Assembly (NCBI GenBank): GCA_017463245.1 | Contig: JAFTPN010000010.1 | Location: 1 to 35,010, forward strand | Direction: 5' to 3' | Source: Clostridia bacterium | GTDB lineage: Bacteria > Bacillota > Clostridia > Christensenellales > Aristaeellaceae | Length of the DNA: 35,010 nt | In this document: positions 1-7,650 of the stretch, in pieces | Layout of the letters: each line of letters starts with the position of its first letter | How positions within the stretch are numbered: position 1 is the stretch's first letter | Program-made: the position numbers and the translations under genes | Notes under the pieces: generated by a model | The model's input: the letters and a program-made list of their open reading frames with translations, nothing else | Databases searched by the model: none | Told to the model about the DNA's origin: nothing

Positions 1-419
1 ATGGTCATCAGGTCGGTGAGGGTCTGGGTGGGGTGGTTGTGGCCGCCGTCGCCAGCGTTGATGATCGGCACCGTGGTGCGGAAGCTGCCAGCCATGGGCG
101 CGCCCTCCTTGGGGTGGCGCATGGCGATGATGTCCGCATAGCAGCCCACGGTGCGGATGGTATCGGTGAGGCTCTCGCCCTTGGCGGCGGAAGAGCTATC
201 GGCAGAGGAGAAGCCCAGCACGGAGCCGCCCAGGCTCAGCATAGCCGACTCGAAGGAGAGGCGGGTGCGGGTGGAAGGCTCGAAGAACAGGGTGGCCAGG
301 ATCTTGCCCTTGAGGCAGTCGCTGTAGGCGGCGGGATCGGCAATCATCTTGTCGCCCAGATCCAGAATGGCCTCGATCTCCTGAACGGAGAAATCGGTGA
401 TGTCAATGAGATGACGCAT
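1..419 (-). CDS. pyrB: Aspartate carbamoyltransferase catalytic chain (partial, N-terminal 139 residues)
   Basis: This is the 5' part of the gene; the 3' end lies outside the window. The product condenses carbamoyl phosphate with aspartate, the first committed step of pyrimidine synthesis, in the cytoplasm. Read on the minus strand from the ATG at 419, it begins [11 protein letters not shown] and contains [16 protein letters not shown], the STRTR carbamoyl-phosphate-binding motif typical of this family, followed by SLGGSVLGF and, near the window edge, the [14 protein letters not shown] stretch that surrounds the substrate pocket. The start is supported by an AGGAGCG ribosome binding site at 422-428. 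It is the last visible gene of the minus-strand pyr operon, after pyrE, and separated from it by a 130-base spacer filled with a heptad-repeat inverted element. Ornithine carbamoyltransferase shares the fold, but the HPTQ signature and context favour PyrB. Confidence 0.95.
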   Translation of the reverse strand, partial: MRHLIDITDFSVQEIEAILDLGDKMIADPAAYSDCLKGKILATLFFEPSTRTRLSFESAMLSLGGSVLGFSSADSSSAAKGESLTDTIRTVGCYADIIAMRHPKEGAPMAGSFRTTVPIINAGDGGHNHPTQTLTDLMT

Positions 420-440
420 AGGCGCTCCTTTCAGTCGCGC

Positions 441-551
441 GAATTCGGAATTCGGAATGCGTAATGCGGAATTGAGTTTGCAGTTCCCAGATGTTCTGGC
501 AAAGCACAAGGCCACATGAAATTCCGAATTCCGAATTCAGCATTCCGAATT
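441..551 (-). repeat. Heptad-repeat (AATTCCG/CATTCCG) element, two-armed copy, pyrE-pyrB spacer
   Basis: On the minus strand the arm next to pyrB reads as consecutive 7-base units of the type AATTCCG or CATTCCG (441-473). A second arm in roughly opposite orientation (519-551) runs up to and overlaps the pyrE stop codon, so the two can fold into an imperfect hairpin. The same array occurs 5' of pyrK, of the gene starting at 9436 and of aroB. It lies inside the operon and must be transcribed. Confidence 0.75.
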
Positions 552-1206
552 AGTTCTTAGCACCGTTCACGGCCAGGTAATTCTTGATGCGCTGCACGTT
601 CTCGGCGTTCTTCTCGTCCTGCTCCAGGTACTCGATGATGTCGTACACGTCCACCACGGAGTAGACCGGGAAGCCAAACTCGTCCTGCACTTCGGCCATG
701 GCGGACTTTTCGGTCTTGCCCTTTTCCTTGCGGTCGACCATGATGAAGGTGGCGGCCACCTTCACGCCCTCCAGGTTGCCCAGGATGGCCATGCTCTCGC
801 GGATGGCGGTGCCGGCGGTGATCACGTCCTCCACGATCACGACCTCTTCACCGGCCTTGGGCACATAGCCCACAAACACGCCGCCCTCGCCGTGATCCTT
901 CACTTCCTTGCGGTTGAAGAAGAAGGGAACGTCCAGACCCTGCTTGCTCAGCGCCACGGCGGAGGACACAGCGATGGAGATGCCCTTGTAGGCAGGTCCG
1001 TACAGCACGGTGCGCTTGTTGCCGACCTTCTCCATGTAGGCACGGGCGTAGAACTCGCCCAGCTTGGCGATCTGGTCGCCGGTCTTGATGTCGCCAGCGT
1101 TGATGAAATAGGGGATCTTGCGGCCGGACTTGGCGGTGAAATCGCCAAACTTCAGCACGCCAGCGTCTTCGAGGAACTTGATAAACTCATGCTTGTAAGC
1201 TTCCAT
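550..1206 (-). CDS. pyrE: Orotate phosphoribosyltransferase
   Basis: It converts orotate and PRPP to orotidine 5'-monophosphate. The 218-residue protein has the PRPP-binding signature VVIVEDVITAGTA at about residues 122-134, with the acidic pair E126-D127, and a basic loop RKEVKDHGEGG near 99-109 that matches the flexible catalytic loop of the family. Length is normal. The ATG at 1206 is chosen because a GGAGAC site precedes it at 1212-1217; an upstream ATG at 1272 lies within repeat sequence and would add 22 non-homologous residues. The gene sits between pyrF and pyrB in the pyr operon. The 241-base gap to pyrF holds a large palindromic repeat, so expression relative to pyrF may depend on that RNA structure (inference). 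Confidence 0.96.
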   Translation of the reverse strand: MEAYKHEFIKFLEDAGVLKFGDFTAKSGRKIPYFINAGDIKTGDQIAKLGEFYARAYMEKVGNKRTVLYGPAYKGISIAVSSAVALSKQGLDVPFFFNRKEVKDHGEGGVFVGYVPKAGEEVVIVEDVITAGTAIRESMAILGNLEGVKVAATFIMVDRKEKGKTEKSAMAEVQDEFGFPVYSVVDVYDIIEYLEQDEKNAENVQRIKNYLAVNGAKN

Positions 1207-1258
1207 GGGGGTGTCTCCTTTCAGTCGGTACGGTACTTTGTAAGTGGTCTGATGCGTG

Positions 1259-1427
1259 GCTTTCCACCTCATCCGGCCCTTCGGGACAGCTTCCCCTCAA
1301 GGGGAAGCCAACCCCTCAGTCGCCTTGCGGCGACAGCTCCCCTACGAAGGGGAGCCTTCGGGTGGCGTAAACACCTTGCCTTCCCCTTGAGGGGAAGGTG
1401 GCCGTGAGGCCGGATGAGGTGGAAAGC
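1259..1427. repeat. Large palindromic element, CCACCTCATC family (copy 1, inside the pyr operon)
   Basis: The ends are a perfect 20-base inverted repeat, GCTTTCCACCTCATCCGGCC at 1259-1278 and its complement at 1408-1427. Inside are smaller palindromes such as TTCCCCTCAAGGGGAA and GTCGCCTTGCGGCGAC. Related copies lie at 9555-9690, 9804-9940, 32180-32382 and, in variant form, 22467-22670. No open frame or transposase is present. It fills the pyrF-pyrE gap. Confidence 0.8.
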
Positions 1428-1447
1428 TGCATGATGCGTTCAGTAAC

Positions 1448-2152
1448 TTAGATTTCCTCTCCCAGGAAATCCTTCACGCAGCGGGCGTAGGCGGCCACGG
1501 GATCGGCAGCGGCAGTAATCGGCCGTCCCACCACGATGTAATCGCTGGCGGCGCGAGCCTTTTCGGGGGTCATGATGCGCACCTGGTCGCCCACGTCGCC
1601 ATCGGCGAAGCGGATGCCGGGGGTCACGGTCATGAAGTCGCTTCCGCAGGCTTCCTTCACCAGGGCAGCCTCCAGGGGGGAGCAGACCACGCCCATCAGG
1701 CCGGCGGCCTTGGCGTTCTGGGCATACTTCTTCACGGTGTCGGGCATGGTGGCGTTGATGAGCAGCTCATTCTGCATGCGCTCCTCGCTGGTGGAGGTCA
1801 GCTGGGTCACGGCCAGCAGGGTGGCGCAGGAGCCGTCCTCCTTGGTGAGGCCTTCCTTGGCGGCTTCCATCATGGCGATGGTGCCAGAGGCGTGCAGGTT
1901 GGTCATGTCCACGTCCAGGTGGCGCAGCACCATCATGGCCTTCTTCACGGTGTTGGGGATGTCGTGCAGCTTCAGGTCAAGGAAGATCTTGTGGCCGCGA
2001 GCCTTGATCTCCTTCACGATGGCGGGGCCTTCGGCGTAGTACAGCTCCATGCCGATCTTCACGAAGGGCTTGCGGCCGGTGAACTGGTCGAGGAAAGCCA
2101 GGGTCTTTTCCTTGTTTTCAAAGTCGAGGGCGATGATGACGTCCTTTGCCAT
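1448..2152 (-). CDS. pyrF: Orotidine 5'-phosphate decarboxylase
   Basis: It decarboxylates OMP to UMP, the last step of de novo pyrimidine synthesis. The 234-residue protein opens with DVIIALDF (D10), has K32 in the KIGMELY strand, and carries the catalytic [12 protein letters not shown] motif at about 57-68, the D-x-K-x-x-D tetrad characteristic of the family. A C-terminal phosphate-binding VGRPI segment is also present. Length is typical of the short bacterial group. The ATG at 2152 is preceded by a strong AAGGAGG site at about 2161-2167; a longer frame to 2224 has no such site. Its neighbours in the operon are pyrD upstream, across 185 bases of GC-rich hairpin sequence, and pyrE downstream. 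Confidence 0.97.
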   Translation of the reverse strand: MAKDVIIALDFENKEKTLAFLDQFTGRKPFVKIGMELYYAEGPAIVKEIKARGHKIFLDLKLHDIPNTVKKAMMVLRHLDVDMTNLHASGTIAMMEAAKEGLTKEDGSCATLLAVTQLTSTSEERMQNELLINATMPDTVKKYAQNAKAAGLMGVVCSPLEAALVKEACGSDFMTVTPGIRFADGDVGDQVRIMTPEKARAASDYIVVGRPITAAADPVAAYARCVKDFLGEEI

Positions 2153-2271
2153 GGTGGGTGTCCTCCTTGTATATATGTTCCTTTGGAGTTGAGTGAACTG
2201 TTTGCAGGGACTTCGTCCCCGCAAAGGCGTTATGGGGCTTTTTCGCGCTGCGGCGCGGGTGCCTCCGGCGG

Positions 2272-2318
2272 GAAGGGGCTGCGCGCCCCTTCACCTGCGC
2301 AAGGGGCATCGCCCCTTG
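2272..2318. repeat. Two short GC-rich hairpins after pyrD
   Basis: Two perfect hairpins lie just downstream of the pyrD stop on the minus strand. One has arms GAAGGGGC/GCCCCTTC (2272-2292) and the other CAAGGGGC/GCCCCTTG (2300-2318). They belong to the hairpin strings also seen at 10015-10087, 22753-22775 and 34255-34552. Neither has a T-tract, so simple intrinsic termination is unlikely inside an operon. Confidence 0.6.
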
Positions 2319-2337
2319 ACCCGTTTTGGGTGCTTGG

Positions 2338-3249
2338 TCACACGCGCTGGATATCGCTGAGCTTTTCAATGCCCAGCTTCTCCATTTCCACGGGCAGCTG
2401 CTCGATGATGGTCTTGCAGGCGTAGGGATCCACCAGGTTCGCAGCGCCTACCTGCACCGCCTTGGCGCCGGCCATCATCATTTCAATGACGTCCCGCGCC
2501 GTGCTGATGCCGCCCATGCCGATGACGGGGATCTTCACCGCGCCGGTGACCTGGTAGACCATCCGCACCGCCACCGGGAAGATGCCGGGGCCGGAGTAGC
2601 CGCCCATCACGTTGGCCAGCACGGGCTTGCGGCGCTTGAGGTCGATGCGCATGCCCAGCATGGTGTTGATGAGGGAGAGGCCGTCGGCGCCCGCGTCCTC
2701 GCAAGCCTTGGCGATGGACACGATGTCCGTCACGTTGGGGGAAAGCTTGATGTACACGGGCTTGGTGGCCACCTTTTTCACCGCGCGGGTAATCTCGGCC
2801 GCTGCCTCGGGGCTGGTGCCAAAGGCCATGCCGCCGCCGTGGACATTGGGGCAGGAGATGTTCACCTCCAGCAGCTCCACCTGGTCTTCCTTGGTCAGCA
2901 GCTCCACGCAATGGACGTATTCATCCACCGAGAAGCCGCTGATGTTGGCCATGATGGGCTTGCGGAAGGTCTTGCGCAGCTGGGGCAGCTCGTGGGCGAT
3001 GACGTGCTCCACGCCGGGGTTTTGCAAGCCCACGGAGTTCAGCATGCCATTGGGGCATTCCGCAATGCGGGGCGTGGGGTTGCCGAAGCGAGCCTCGCTG
3101 GTGGTTCCCTTGAAGCTCAGGGAGCCCAGGATGTTGATATCGTAGTAGGGCAGGAACTCCTGGCCAAAGCCGTAGGTGCCGCTGGCCGGGATGATGGGGT
3201 TGTCCAGCTTCACGCCGGAGAGGGTAACAGACAAGTCTTTCACGATCAT
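2338..3249 (-). CDS. pyrD: Dihydroorotate dehydrogenase, class 1B catalytic subunit
   Basis: This 303-residue FMN flavoprotein oxidises dihydroorotate to orotate. Class 1B enzymes pair with the iron-sulfur flavoprotein PyrK and use NAD; the pyrK gene is two places upstream in this operon. Visible motifs are NISCPNVHGG around C133, the catalytic base position of class 1 enzymes, IKLSPNVTDI at about 167-176, GGYSGPG at about 216-222 and the FMN phosphate-binding GMGGIS at about 244-249. The ATG at 3249 follows a CAGGAGG site. Its first four bases overlap the stop of the upstream small gene (ATGA), so the two are probably translationally coupled. A longer open frame to 3408 is only the antisense-like shadow of that gene. 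Confidence 0.96.
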   Translation of the reverse strand: MIVKDLSVTLSGVKLDNPIIPASGTYGFGQEFLPYYDINILGSLSFKGTTSEARFGNPTPRIAECPNGMLNSVGLQNPGVEHVIAHELPQLRKTFRKPIMANISGFSVDEYVHCVELLTKEDQVELLEVNISCPNVHGGGMAFGTSPEAAAEITRAVKKVATKPVYIKLSPNVTDIVSIAKACEDAGADGLSLINTMLGMRIDLKRRKPVLANVMGGYSGPGIFPVAVRMVYQVTGAVKIPVIGMGGISTARDVIEMMMAGAKAVQVGAANLVDPYACKTIIEQLPVEMEKLGIEKLSDIQRV

Positions 3250-3647
3250 TTGACCTCCTGTTGGGTTTCGTGGGCTGAAAGATATTCCTCGATCAGGCGG
3301 ATGTCGCGCAGATCCTTTTCGCGGCCAAGCTCCCGTTTCATCTGAACCAGGCCGGGCAGGGAAATGGATGGTATGCCGTCCACGATGACCACCCGGTCGC
3401 AGAGCCATTCCTCGAATATCTCGATATCCGGCGCGTAGCAGATTTTGCGTGTGCCGTCAGACATTCGGATGGTGGGACAACCGTCGGCTTCAAGCTGGTC
3501 GGCCAGGCTGCGGTTGCAGCCCAGGTCGATGTCGTTGGTGGAACTTCTGATGCCGTGCAGCACCATGGTACCGCCTGCTACCAGCCAGTAATCTTCGGGG
3601 GCGAAAGGCAGCGCTTGCATCCGCTGGAGCAATTCACATCGGTTCAT
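3246..3647 (-). CDS. Small nucleotidyltransferase-fold protein embedded in the pyr operon
   Basis: The 133-residue product begins MNRCELLQRM and shows the hallmarks of the polymerase-beta-like nucleotidyltransferase superfamily: a GG pair at 25-26 (WLVAGGTMVL), an acidic D-x-D at 39-41 (STNDIDLG) and a third acidic position in DIEIFEEW at about 74-81. A C-terminal helix LGREKDLRDI resembles those in AbiEii-like and related small proteins. Its role is unknown; the fold transfers nucleotides in characterised members, but no substrate can be read here. The gene starts 4 bases after the pyrK stop and ends overlapping the pyrD start, so it is a true operon member, although the site before its ATG is weak. 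PyrK and PyrD form one enzyme, and a gene between them is not part of known pyrimidine pathways. The start could be shifted slightly. Confidence 0.75.
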   Translation of the reverse strand: MNRCELLQRMQALPFAPEDYWLVAGGTMVLHGIRSSTNDIDLGCNRSLADQLEADGCPTIRMSDGTRKICYAPDIEIFEEWLCDRVVIVDGIPSISLPGLVQMKRELGREKDLRDIRLIEEYLSAHETQQEVK

Positions 3648-3651
3648 GGAA

Positions 3652-4374
3652 TCACCAGATGATCTCTTCGCGAACCAGCACCGGGCCATCCTTGCAGATG
3701 CGCTTGTTGCCGTACTTGGTCTTGCAGCTGCAGCCCATGCAGGCGCCAAAGCCGCAGCCCATGCGCTCCTCAAAGGAGAACTGGCCGGGGACTTCCGCGG
3801 CGTTGTACACGGCCTTGAGCATGGGTTCGGGGCCGCAGGTGGCGATGCTGTCGAAGTCGATGTCCTTCATGGCGTCGGTCACCAGACCCTTCACACCAGC
3901 GGAGCCGTCCATGGTGGCCAGCACGAAGGTAGCGCCCATCTGCTCCACGGTGTCCTTCAGGAACACTTCCTCGGCGGTGTTGAAGCCTGCCAGCACCACA
4001 GGGTGCTTGCCCTCTTCGATGAGGGTGCGGCACAGGCCGATCATGGGGGGCAGACCCACGCCGCCGCCGATGAGCAGGGGCTTCTCGCCGCAGAGGCTGG
4101 TATCAAAGCCGTTGCCCAGGCCGGTGAGCACATCCAGCTCGGTGCCGGGCTGCATGTTGGCCATGGCCTCGGTGCCCTGACCCACCACCTTGTACACCAG
4201 GGTGATGGTGCTCTCCGTCCAGTCGCAGACGGAAATGGGGCGGCGCAGGTAGAATTCCGGCAGCTTCAGCTGCACGAACTGGCCGGGCTTGGTGATGCCC
4301 GTGGCGTCGCCCTCCAGCTTCATCTGCCACACGGTGGCGGTGAGCTGGGTGTTTTCGGTGATTTTGAAAAGCAT
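3652..4374 (-). CDS. pyrK: Dihydroorotate dehydrogenase B electron-transfer subunit (FAD, 2Fe-2S)
   Basis: PyrK passes electrons from PyrD's FMN to NAD through FAD and a [2Fe-2S] cluster. The 240-residue protein has the FAD-binding RRPISVCDW near residues 44-52, a pyridine nucleotide site IGGGVGLPPM near 104-113, and the C-terminal cluster motif CGFGACMGCSCK followed by a fourth cysteine in RICKDG, which together give the usual four-cysteine ligand set. The ATG at 4374 is preceded by AAGGAGG; the longer frame to 4440 would translate the heptad repeat and is rejected. The gene is followed at once by the nucleotidyltransferase-like gene and then pyrD, and preceded by pyrC across a 122-base spacer. 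Confidence 0.96.
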   Translation of the reverse strand: MLFKITENTQLTATVWQMKLEGDATGITKPGQFVQLKLPEFYLRRPISVCDWTESTITLVYKVVGQGTEAMANMQPGTELDVLTGLGNGFDTSLCGEKPLLIGGGVGLPPMIGLCRTLIEEGKHPVVLAGFNTAEEVFLKDTVEQMGATFVLATMDGSAGVKGLVTDAMKDIDFDSIATCGPEPMLKAVYNAAEVPGQFSFEERMGCGFGACMGCSCKTKYGNKRICKDGPVLVREEIIW

Positions 4375-4388
4375 GGCAACCTCCTTGT

Positions 4389-4491
4389 GAATTCGGAATT
4401 CGGAATGCGTAATGCGGAATTTAGTTTGTGTTCCGGACATTGTTGGGCAGCGGAAAGGCCACTAACAATTCCGAATTCCGCATTCCGAATT
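4389..4491 (-). repeat. Heptad-repeat element, two-armed copy, pyrC-pyrK spacer
   Basis: The pyrK-proximal arm (about 4389-4422) consists on the minus strand of AATTCCG/CATTCCG units with one CATTACG variant. The distal arm (4467-4491) is roughly the inverse and ends just after the pyrC stop. The arrangement is the same as in the pyrE-pyrB spacer, including the CAAACT(A/C)AATTCC flank. Confidence 0.75.
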
Positions 4492-4496
4492 AATCA

Positions 4497-5768
4497 TTAC
4501 GCCTCGTAGGCGATCTTGTCGCCGTAAATGGTATATCTGCACTCCGCATCCACCTGCCAGCCCTCGAAGGGGGTGGCGTGACCCTTGGAAAGGAAGTCCT
4601 CCGGGTTCACGGTGGAAGTGGCGTTCAGGTCAAACACGGTGATCTCCGCCCGGTCGCCCACATTCAGGCCGCCGTCCAGCCGGAAGCGCTTGCGGGGCGC
4701 GGTGGTCAGGGCTTCCACCAGCTGGCCGAGGGTGATCACGCCCGGCTTCACCAGGTGGGTGTACAGGAGCGGGAAGGCCGTCTCAATGCCCACCACACCC
4801 ATGGCGGACTTGGCCAGGCCTTTGCTCTTCTCTTCGGCAGAGTGGGGTGCGTGGTCGGTGGCGATCATGTCGATGGTGCCGTCCAGCAGGCCTGCCAGCA
4901 GCGCTTCCTGGTCAGCCTTGTCCCGCAGGGGCGGGTTCATCTTGAAGCGGCCCTCGTCCTGCAGGTCGTCCTGGCACATCAGCAGGTAGTGAGGGCCGGT
5001 CTCGCAGGTGATGTCAATGCCCGCAGCTTTGGCCTGGCGGATGATCTCCACGCTCTCCCTGGCGGAAACGTGGCACACATGGTAGCGGCAGCCGGTCTCC
5101 TTCAGCAGCTCCACATCCCGGGCGATGGGACCCCATTCGCTTTCCGAGGGGATGCCGGGGATGCCGTGCGCCTTGGCAAAAGCGCCATCGTGGATGGCGC
5201 CGCCGGTGGGGATGAGGCTCATGTCCTCGCAATGGGCGGCGATGATGCTGTCCACAGCCTTGCAGTTCAGTATGGCCTGGCGCATGGTCTCGCGCTCCTT
5301 CACGCCCCGGCCGTCATCGGAGAAGCCGCAGACGCGCCCGGCCAGCGCGGCCATGTCAGTCAGCTCGCCCTCGCCCTTCTGCCCCAGGGTGATGGTGCCG
5401 TAGGGCAGCACGCGGATCACCGCATCCCGGGCGATGAGTTCCTCCTGCGCCCGCAGATGCTCATCGCTGTCCGGGGCGGGGGAGAGGTTGGGCATGGCGC
5501 ACACGGTGGTGTAGCCACCCCGCGCGCAGGCCCTGGTGCCGGTGGCGATGGTCTCCTTATAAGAAAAACCCGGCTCCCGCAGATGCACATGAACATCCAC
5601 GAAACCGGGAAAAACATGGAGACCGGACACATCAAGCACTCGGTCGAAATCAGTCGAGGGGAGAATAGAAGCACCACGGGCGGTGATGACGCCGTCCGTC
5701 ACTTCGATATCCATAGGAACGAAGGTACCCTGGTCGTAAACCTGACCGCCCTTGAGCAGCGTTTTCAC
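4497..5768 (-). CDS. pyrC: Dihydroorotase, class I
   Basis: This zinc amidohydrolase cyclises carbamoyl aspartate to dihydroorotate. The 423-residue length and the DVHVHLREPG motif (H60 and H62 as metal ligands) mark the class I type found in Gram-positive bacteria. The later motifs are AHCED and HVCHVSA around the middle and MIATDHAPHS near residue 300, supplying further ligands and the catalytic aspartate. The start is GTG at 5768, seven bases after GGAGG; a nearby ATG is out of frame. It is the first gene of the operon, about 30 bases from the promoter. Confidence 0.96.
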   Translation of the reverse strand: MKTLLKGGQVYDQGTFVPMDIEVTDGVITARGASILPSTDFDRVLDVSGLHVFPGFVDVHVHLREPGFSYKETIATGTRACARGGYTTVCAMPNLSPAPDSDEHLRAQEELIARDAVIRVLPYGTITLGQKGEGELTDMAALAGRVCGFSDDGRGVKERETMRQAILNCKAVDSIIAAHCEDMSLIPTGGAIHDGAFAKAHGIPGIPSESEWGPIARDVELLKETGCRYHVCHVSARESVEIIRQAKAAGIDITCETGPHYLLMCQDDLQDEGRFKMNPPLRDKADQEALLAGLLDGTIDMIATDHAPHSAEEKSKGLAKSAMGVVGIETAFPLLYTHLVKPGVITLGQLVEALTTAPRKRFRLDGGLNVGDRAEITVFDLNATSTVNPEDFLSKGHATPFEGWQVDAECRYTIYGDKIAYEA

Positions 5769-5797
5769 AGGCCATCCTCCTTTGCTCTATCCAATAT

Positions 5798-5826
5798 ATT
5801 ATAGCGGATATATATTGGAATTGCAA
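5798..5826 (-). promoter_or_regulatory. Sigma-A promoter of the pyr operon
   Basis: On the minus strand TTGCAA (5821-5826) and TATAAT (5798-5803) are separated by exactly 17 bases. The leader to the pyrC GTG is only about 25-30 bases, too short for a PyrR-type attenuator. Confidence 0.85.
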
Positions 5827-5838
5827 TACCCTGCACAG

Positions 5839-5871
5839 AAAAATCGCCAGCCTGTTTTTGCCAGGCTGGCG
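5839..5871 (-). terminator. Intrinsic terminator after the beta-helix protein gene
   Basis: The arms CGCCAGCCTG (5845-5854) and CAGGCTGGCG (5862-5871) form a 10-bp stem. On the minus strand it is followed by ATTTTT. It ends transcription of the gene stopping at 5878, just before the pyr promoter. Confidence 0.88.
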
Positions 5872-5877
5872 TGGGTA

Positions 5878-7485
5878 TCACTTGGTAACGGCAGATACAT
5901 TAGAGAAAGCCGTGTTCTCACGGGTCAGGATGAACTGGGTGGTGGCCACCTCCGCAGAGGATTCCATGCCACGGGGTGCGCCGCCGAAGCCGCCGCCAAA
6001 GCCGCGACCCATGCCGCCGAAGCCGCCCAGGGCGTTCACATCCACATTCTCGCCGAAGATGGCCTTGATCTGCTCCTCGGTGAGCAGGTCGGTGATGGCA
6101 AAGCCGGTCATCAGGTCGTTCAGATCCTTGCCGGAGAGCAGCTCGTTCAGGTCAGTATCTTTCAGCAGCTCATTCAGGTCGATGGAGGCATAGGCCTGCT
6201 GCATGGCGTTGAAGTCGAACATACCACCCATATCGGGCTGCATATCGCCGGTGGGCATCTCCGGGGGCTGGCCGCCCATAGCGCCCATGTCACCCATGTC
6301 AGCAGGCATCTGCATGCCGCCGCGCTGCTCGGCCACGCCGCCGCCATGGGTCAGCAGGGTGCCGGGAGTGTAGGAGGTGATGCTGGTGTACAGGCCATCC
6401 TGCTGCTCGCCCTCGATCTCGCCGCCCAGGTACACGCTGTAGGGCTCGTTTTCCTTCAATTCGGGGGTAGAGAAGGCGATGTACATATAGTCGTAGGGGA
6501 AGTCATAGGCGAAGATGGGGGTGCCGGCAGCATCGGTGACCACGACCAGGTCGTCGGTCTGCTCGGAGAATTCCAGCATCATGAACAGCTGCTGGGAGGT
6601 GCTCTCAATGGGGTCGTACATATTGCCTGCGCCCACGATGACGCCGCCGTTGATGGAGCTGCCCATGTCGGAGTCGATGCCGCCGTCCTGGCTGGCGGGG
6701 TGAGCCAGGTTGATGGCCGTGCCGCCGTTGAAGACGATCCAGCCGTTGGAGTCGATGCCGTCGCCCTCGCCGCCCTGGGCGTTCTTCACGGCGGAGTAGA
6801 GATAGCCGTCGTTCACGGTCAGCACGCCCACACCGTCCTCGGAAACATTCAGGGGGTCGTCGCCCGCCTCGATGTGGAACACGCCGCCATTGATGGTCAG
6901 GTGACCGTAGGCCACCTCCACGCCCTCGTTGTCAGCGTCCACCTGGAGGCTGCCGCTGCCCTCGAAGCCCAGGGAGACCTGGGAACCGATGGCGCCGTCG
7001 AATTCCGGCTCTTCCTCGGTGGCGGCGGCGTTGTGGCTGCCGGTGATCAGGTTCTCGCTGCCCTCGGCCAAAACGATGGTCACGGCATACTCACCGGCCA
7101 CCCGGGGGTCCCGGGCGCTGTACACAGCAATGGCCGCATGGGTGCGGCAGGTGAGGTCAACGCCGTCCAGGATCAGGCGCACGTCATCGTCGCTGCCCGC
7201 CTTCACGGCAATTTGAGTATCGGTGGCGGTGCCGGAAATGCGGTAGCTGCCGCCATCGGTGATGGTGATGATGCGGTTGCTGACGCCCTGCAGTTCTTCA
7301 GGTACATCCTCGTGGGTCTCCACTGCATGGGTCAGGTGGATGGGAGCGGCGGCGTCCTCGGTGATGGCCTCGCCGTTCACGGTGATGGTATCGCCCAGCT
7401 GGATCAGGGTCTCCACCGGGGCTTCGGCCACCGCAGAGGTCAGCAGCAGGGCTGCGGATACAAGCAAAACAAAGAATTTTTTCAT
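5878..7485 (-). CDS. Secreted carbohydrate-binding-type beta-helix protein (Cthe_2159/DUF4353-like)
   Basis: The 535-residue protein has an N-terminal signal peptide (hydrophobic core after MKKFF, AxA-type cleavage near residue 20). The middle, about 60-330, has the repeated short-strand pattern of the family typified by Clostridium thermocellum Cthe_2159, which binds acidic pectic glycan: GGSYRISGTATD, DDVRLILDGVDLT, ADNEGVEVAYGHLTINGG, GDGIDSNGWIVFNGG and GGIDSDMGSSINGGVI. The C-terminal third differs: a Met/Gly/Pro-rich tract, three DLNELL/DLNDLM repeats, then a Gly-rich segment before the end. It is probably extracellular. The ATG at 7485 has only a weak AAAGGA site. It is monocistronic, with its own terminator. 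The family assignment comes from the strand pattern; ligand and function are inference. Confidence 0.75.
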   Translation of the reverse strand: MKKFFVLLVSAALLLTSAVAEAPVETLIQLGDTITVNGEAITEDAAAPIHLTHAVETHEDVPEELQGVSNRIITITDGGSYRISGTATDTQIAVKAGSDDDVRLILDGVDLTCRTHAAIAVYSARDPRVAGEYAVTIVLAEGSENLITGSHNAAATEEEPEFDGAIGSQVSLGFEGSGSLQVDADNEGVEVAYGHLTINGGVFHIEAGDDPLNVSEDGVGVLTVNDGYLYSAVKNAQGGEGDGIDSNGWIVFNGGTAINLAHPASQDGGIDSDMGSSINGGVIVGAGNMYDPIESTSQQLFMMLEFSEQTDDLVVVTDAAGTPIFAYDFPYDYMYIAFSTPELKENEPYSVYLGGEIEGEQQDGLYTSITSYTPGTLLTHGGGVAEQRGGMQMPADMGDMGAMGGQPPEMPTGDMQPDMGGMFDFNAMQQAYASIDLNELLKDTDLNELLSGKDLNDLMTGFAITDLLTEEQIKAIFGENVDVNALGGFGGMGRGFGGGFGGAPRGMESSAEVATTQFILTRENTAFSNVSAVTK

Positions 7486-7509
7486 GCTATGATCATCCTT
7501 TCAGGAGGG

Positions 7510-7526
7510 GATATGGTTACCATATC
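7510..7526. promoter_or_regulatory. Palindrome overlapping an extended -10 of the beta-helix gene
   Basis: GATATGGT and ACCATATC flank a single base, giving a 17-base palindrome. On the minus strand it contains TGATATGGT, which fits an extended -10 for the gene starting at 7485, although the -35 region is poor. It could be an operator or just the promoter. Confidence 0.4.
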
Positions 7527-7592
7527 AGAACTATGTGACGTTTGCGTGATGATGGGATTGACAAATTGTAAATATCGTTGCAAAAAAAGCTG

Positions 7593-7621
7593 TTGCCTAA
7601 CGCCTGTTAGTCTGCTATAGT
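7593..7621 (+). promoter_or_regulatory. Sigma-A promoter of the GH26 gene
   Basis: TTGCCT (7593-7598) and TATAGT (7616-7621) have 17-base spacing. The predicted transcript start near 7628 leaves room for the AAGGGAGG site before the ATG at 7651 and argues against the ATG at 7633. Confidence 0.75.
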
Positions 7622-7650
7622 ACAGGCGAAAAATGAAGGGAGGCGTTTCC

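Noticed and set aside
5768-5826. PyrR-type attenuator before the pyr operon
   Set aside because: The leader is about 30 bases with no terminator or antiterminator pair. The hairpin nearby belongs to the upstream gene's terminator.
5752-7620. Long open frame on the plus strand opposite the beta-helix protein gene
   Set aside because: The translation is low-complexity (Gly, Ala, Val, His) with no domain, start site or homology; it is the complement of a GC-rich coding sequence. The same holds for long frames opposite the wall protein gene, the YtcJ-like gene, typA and others.
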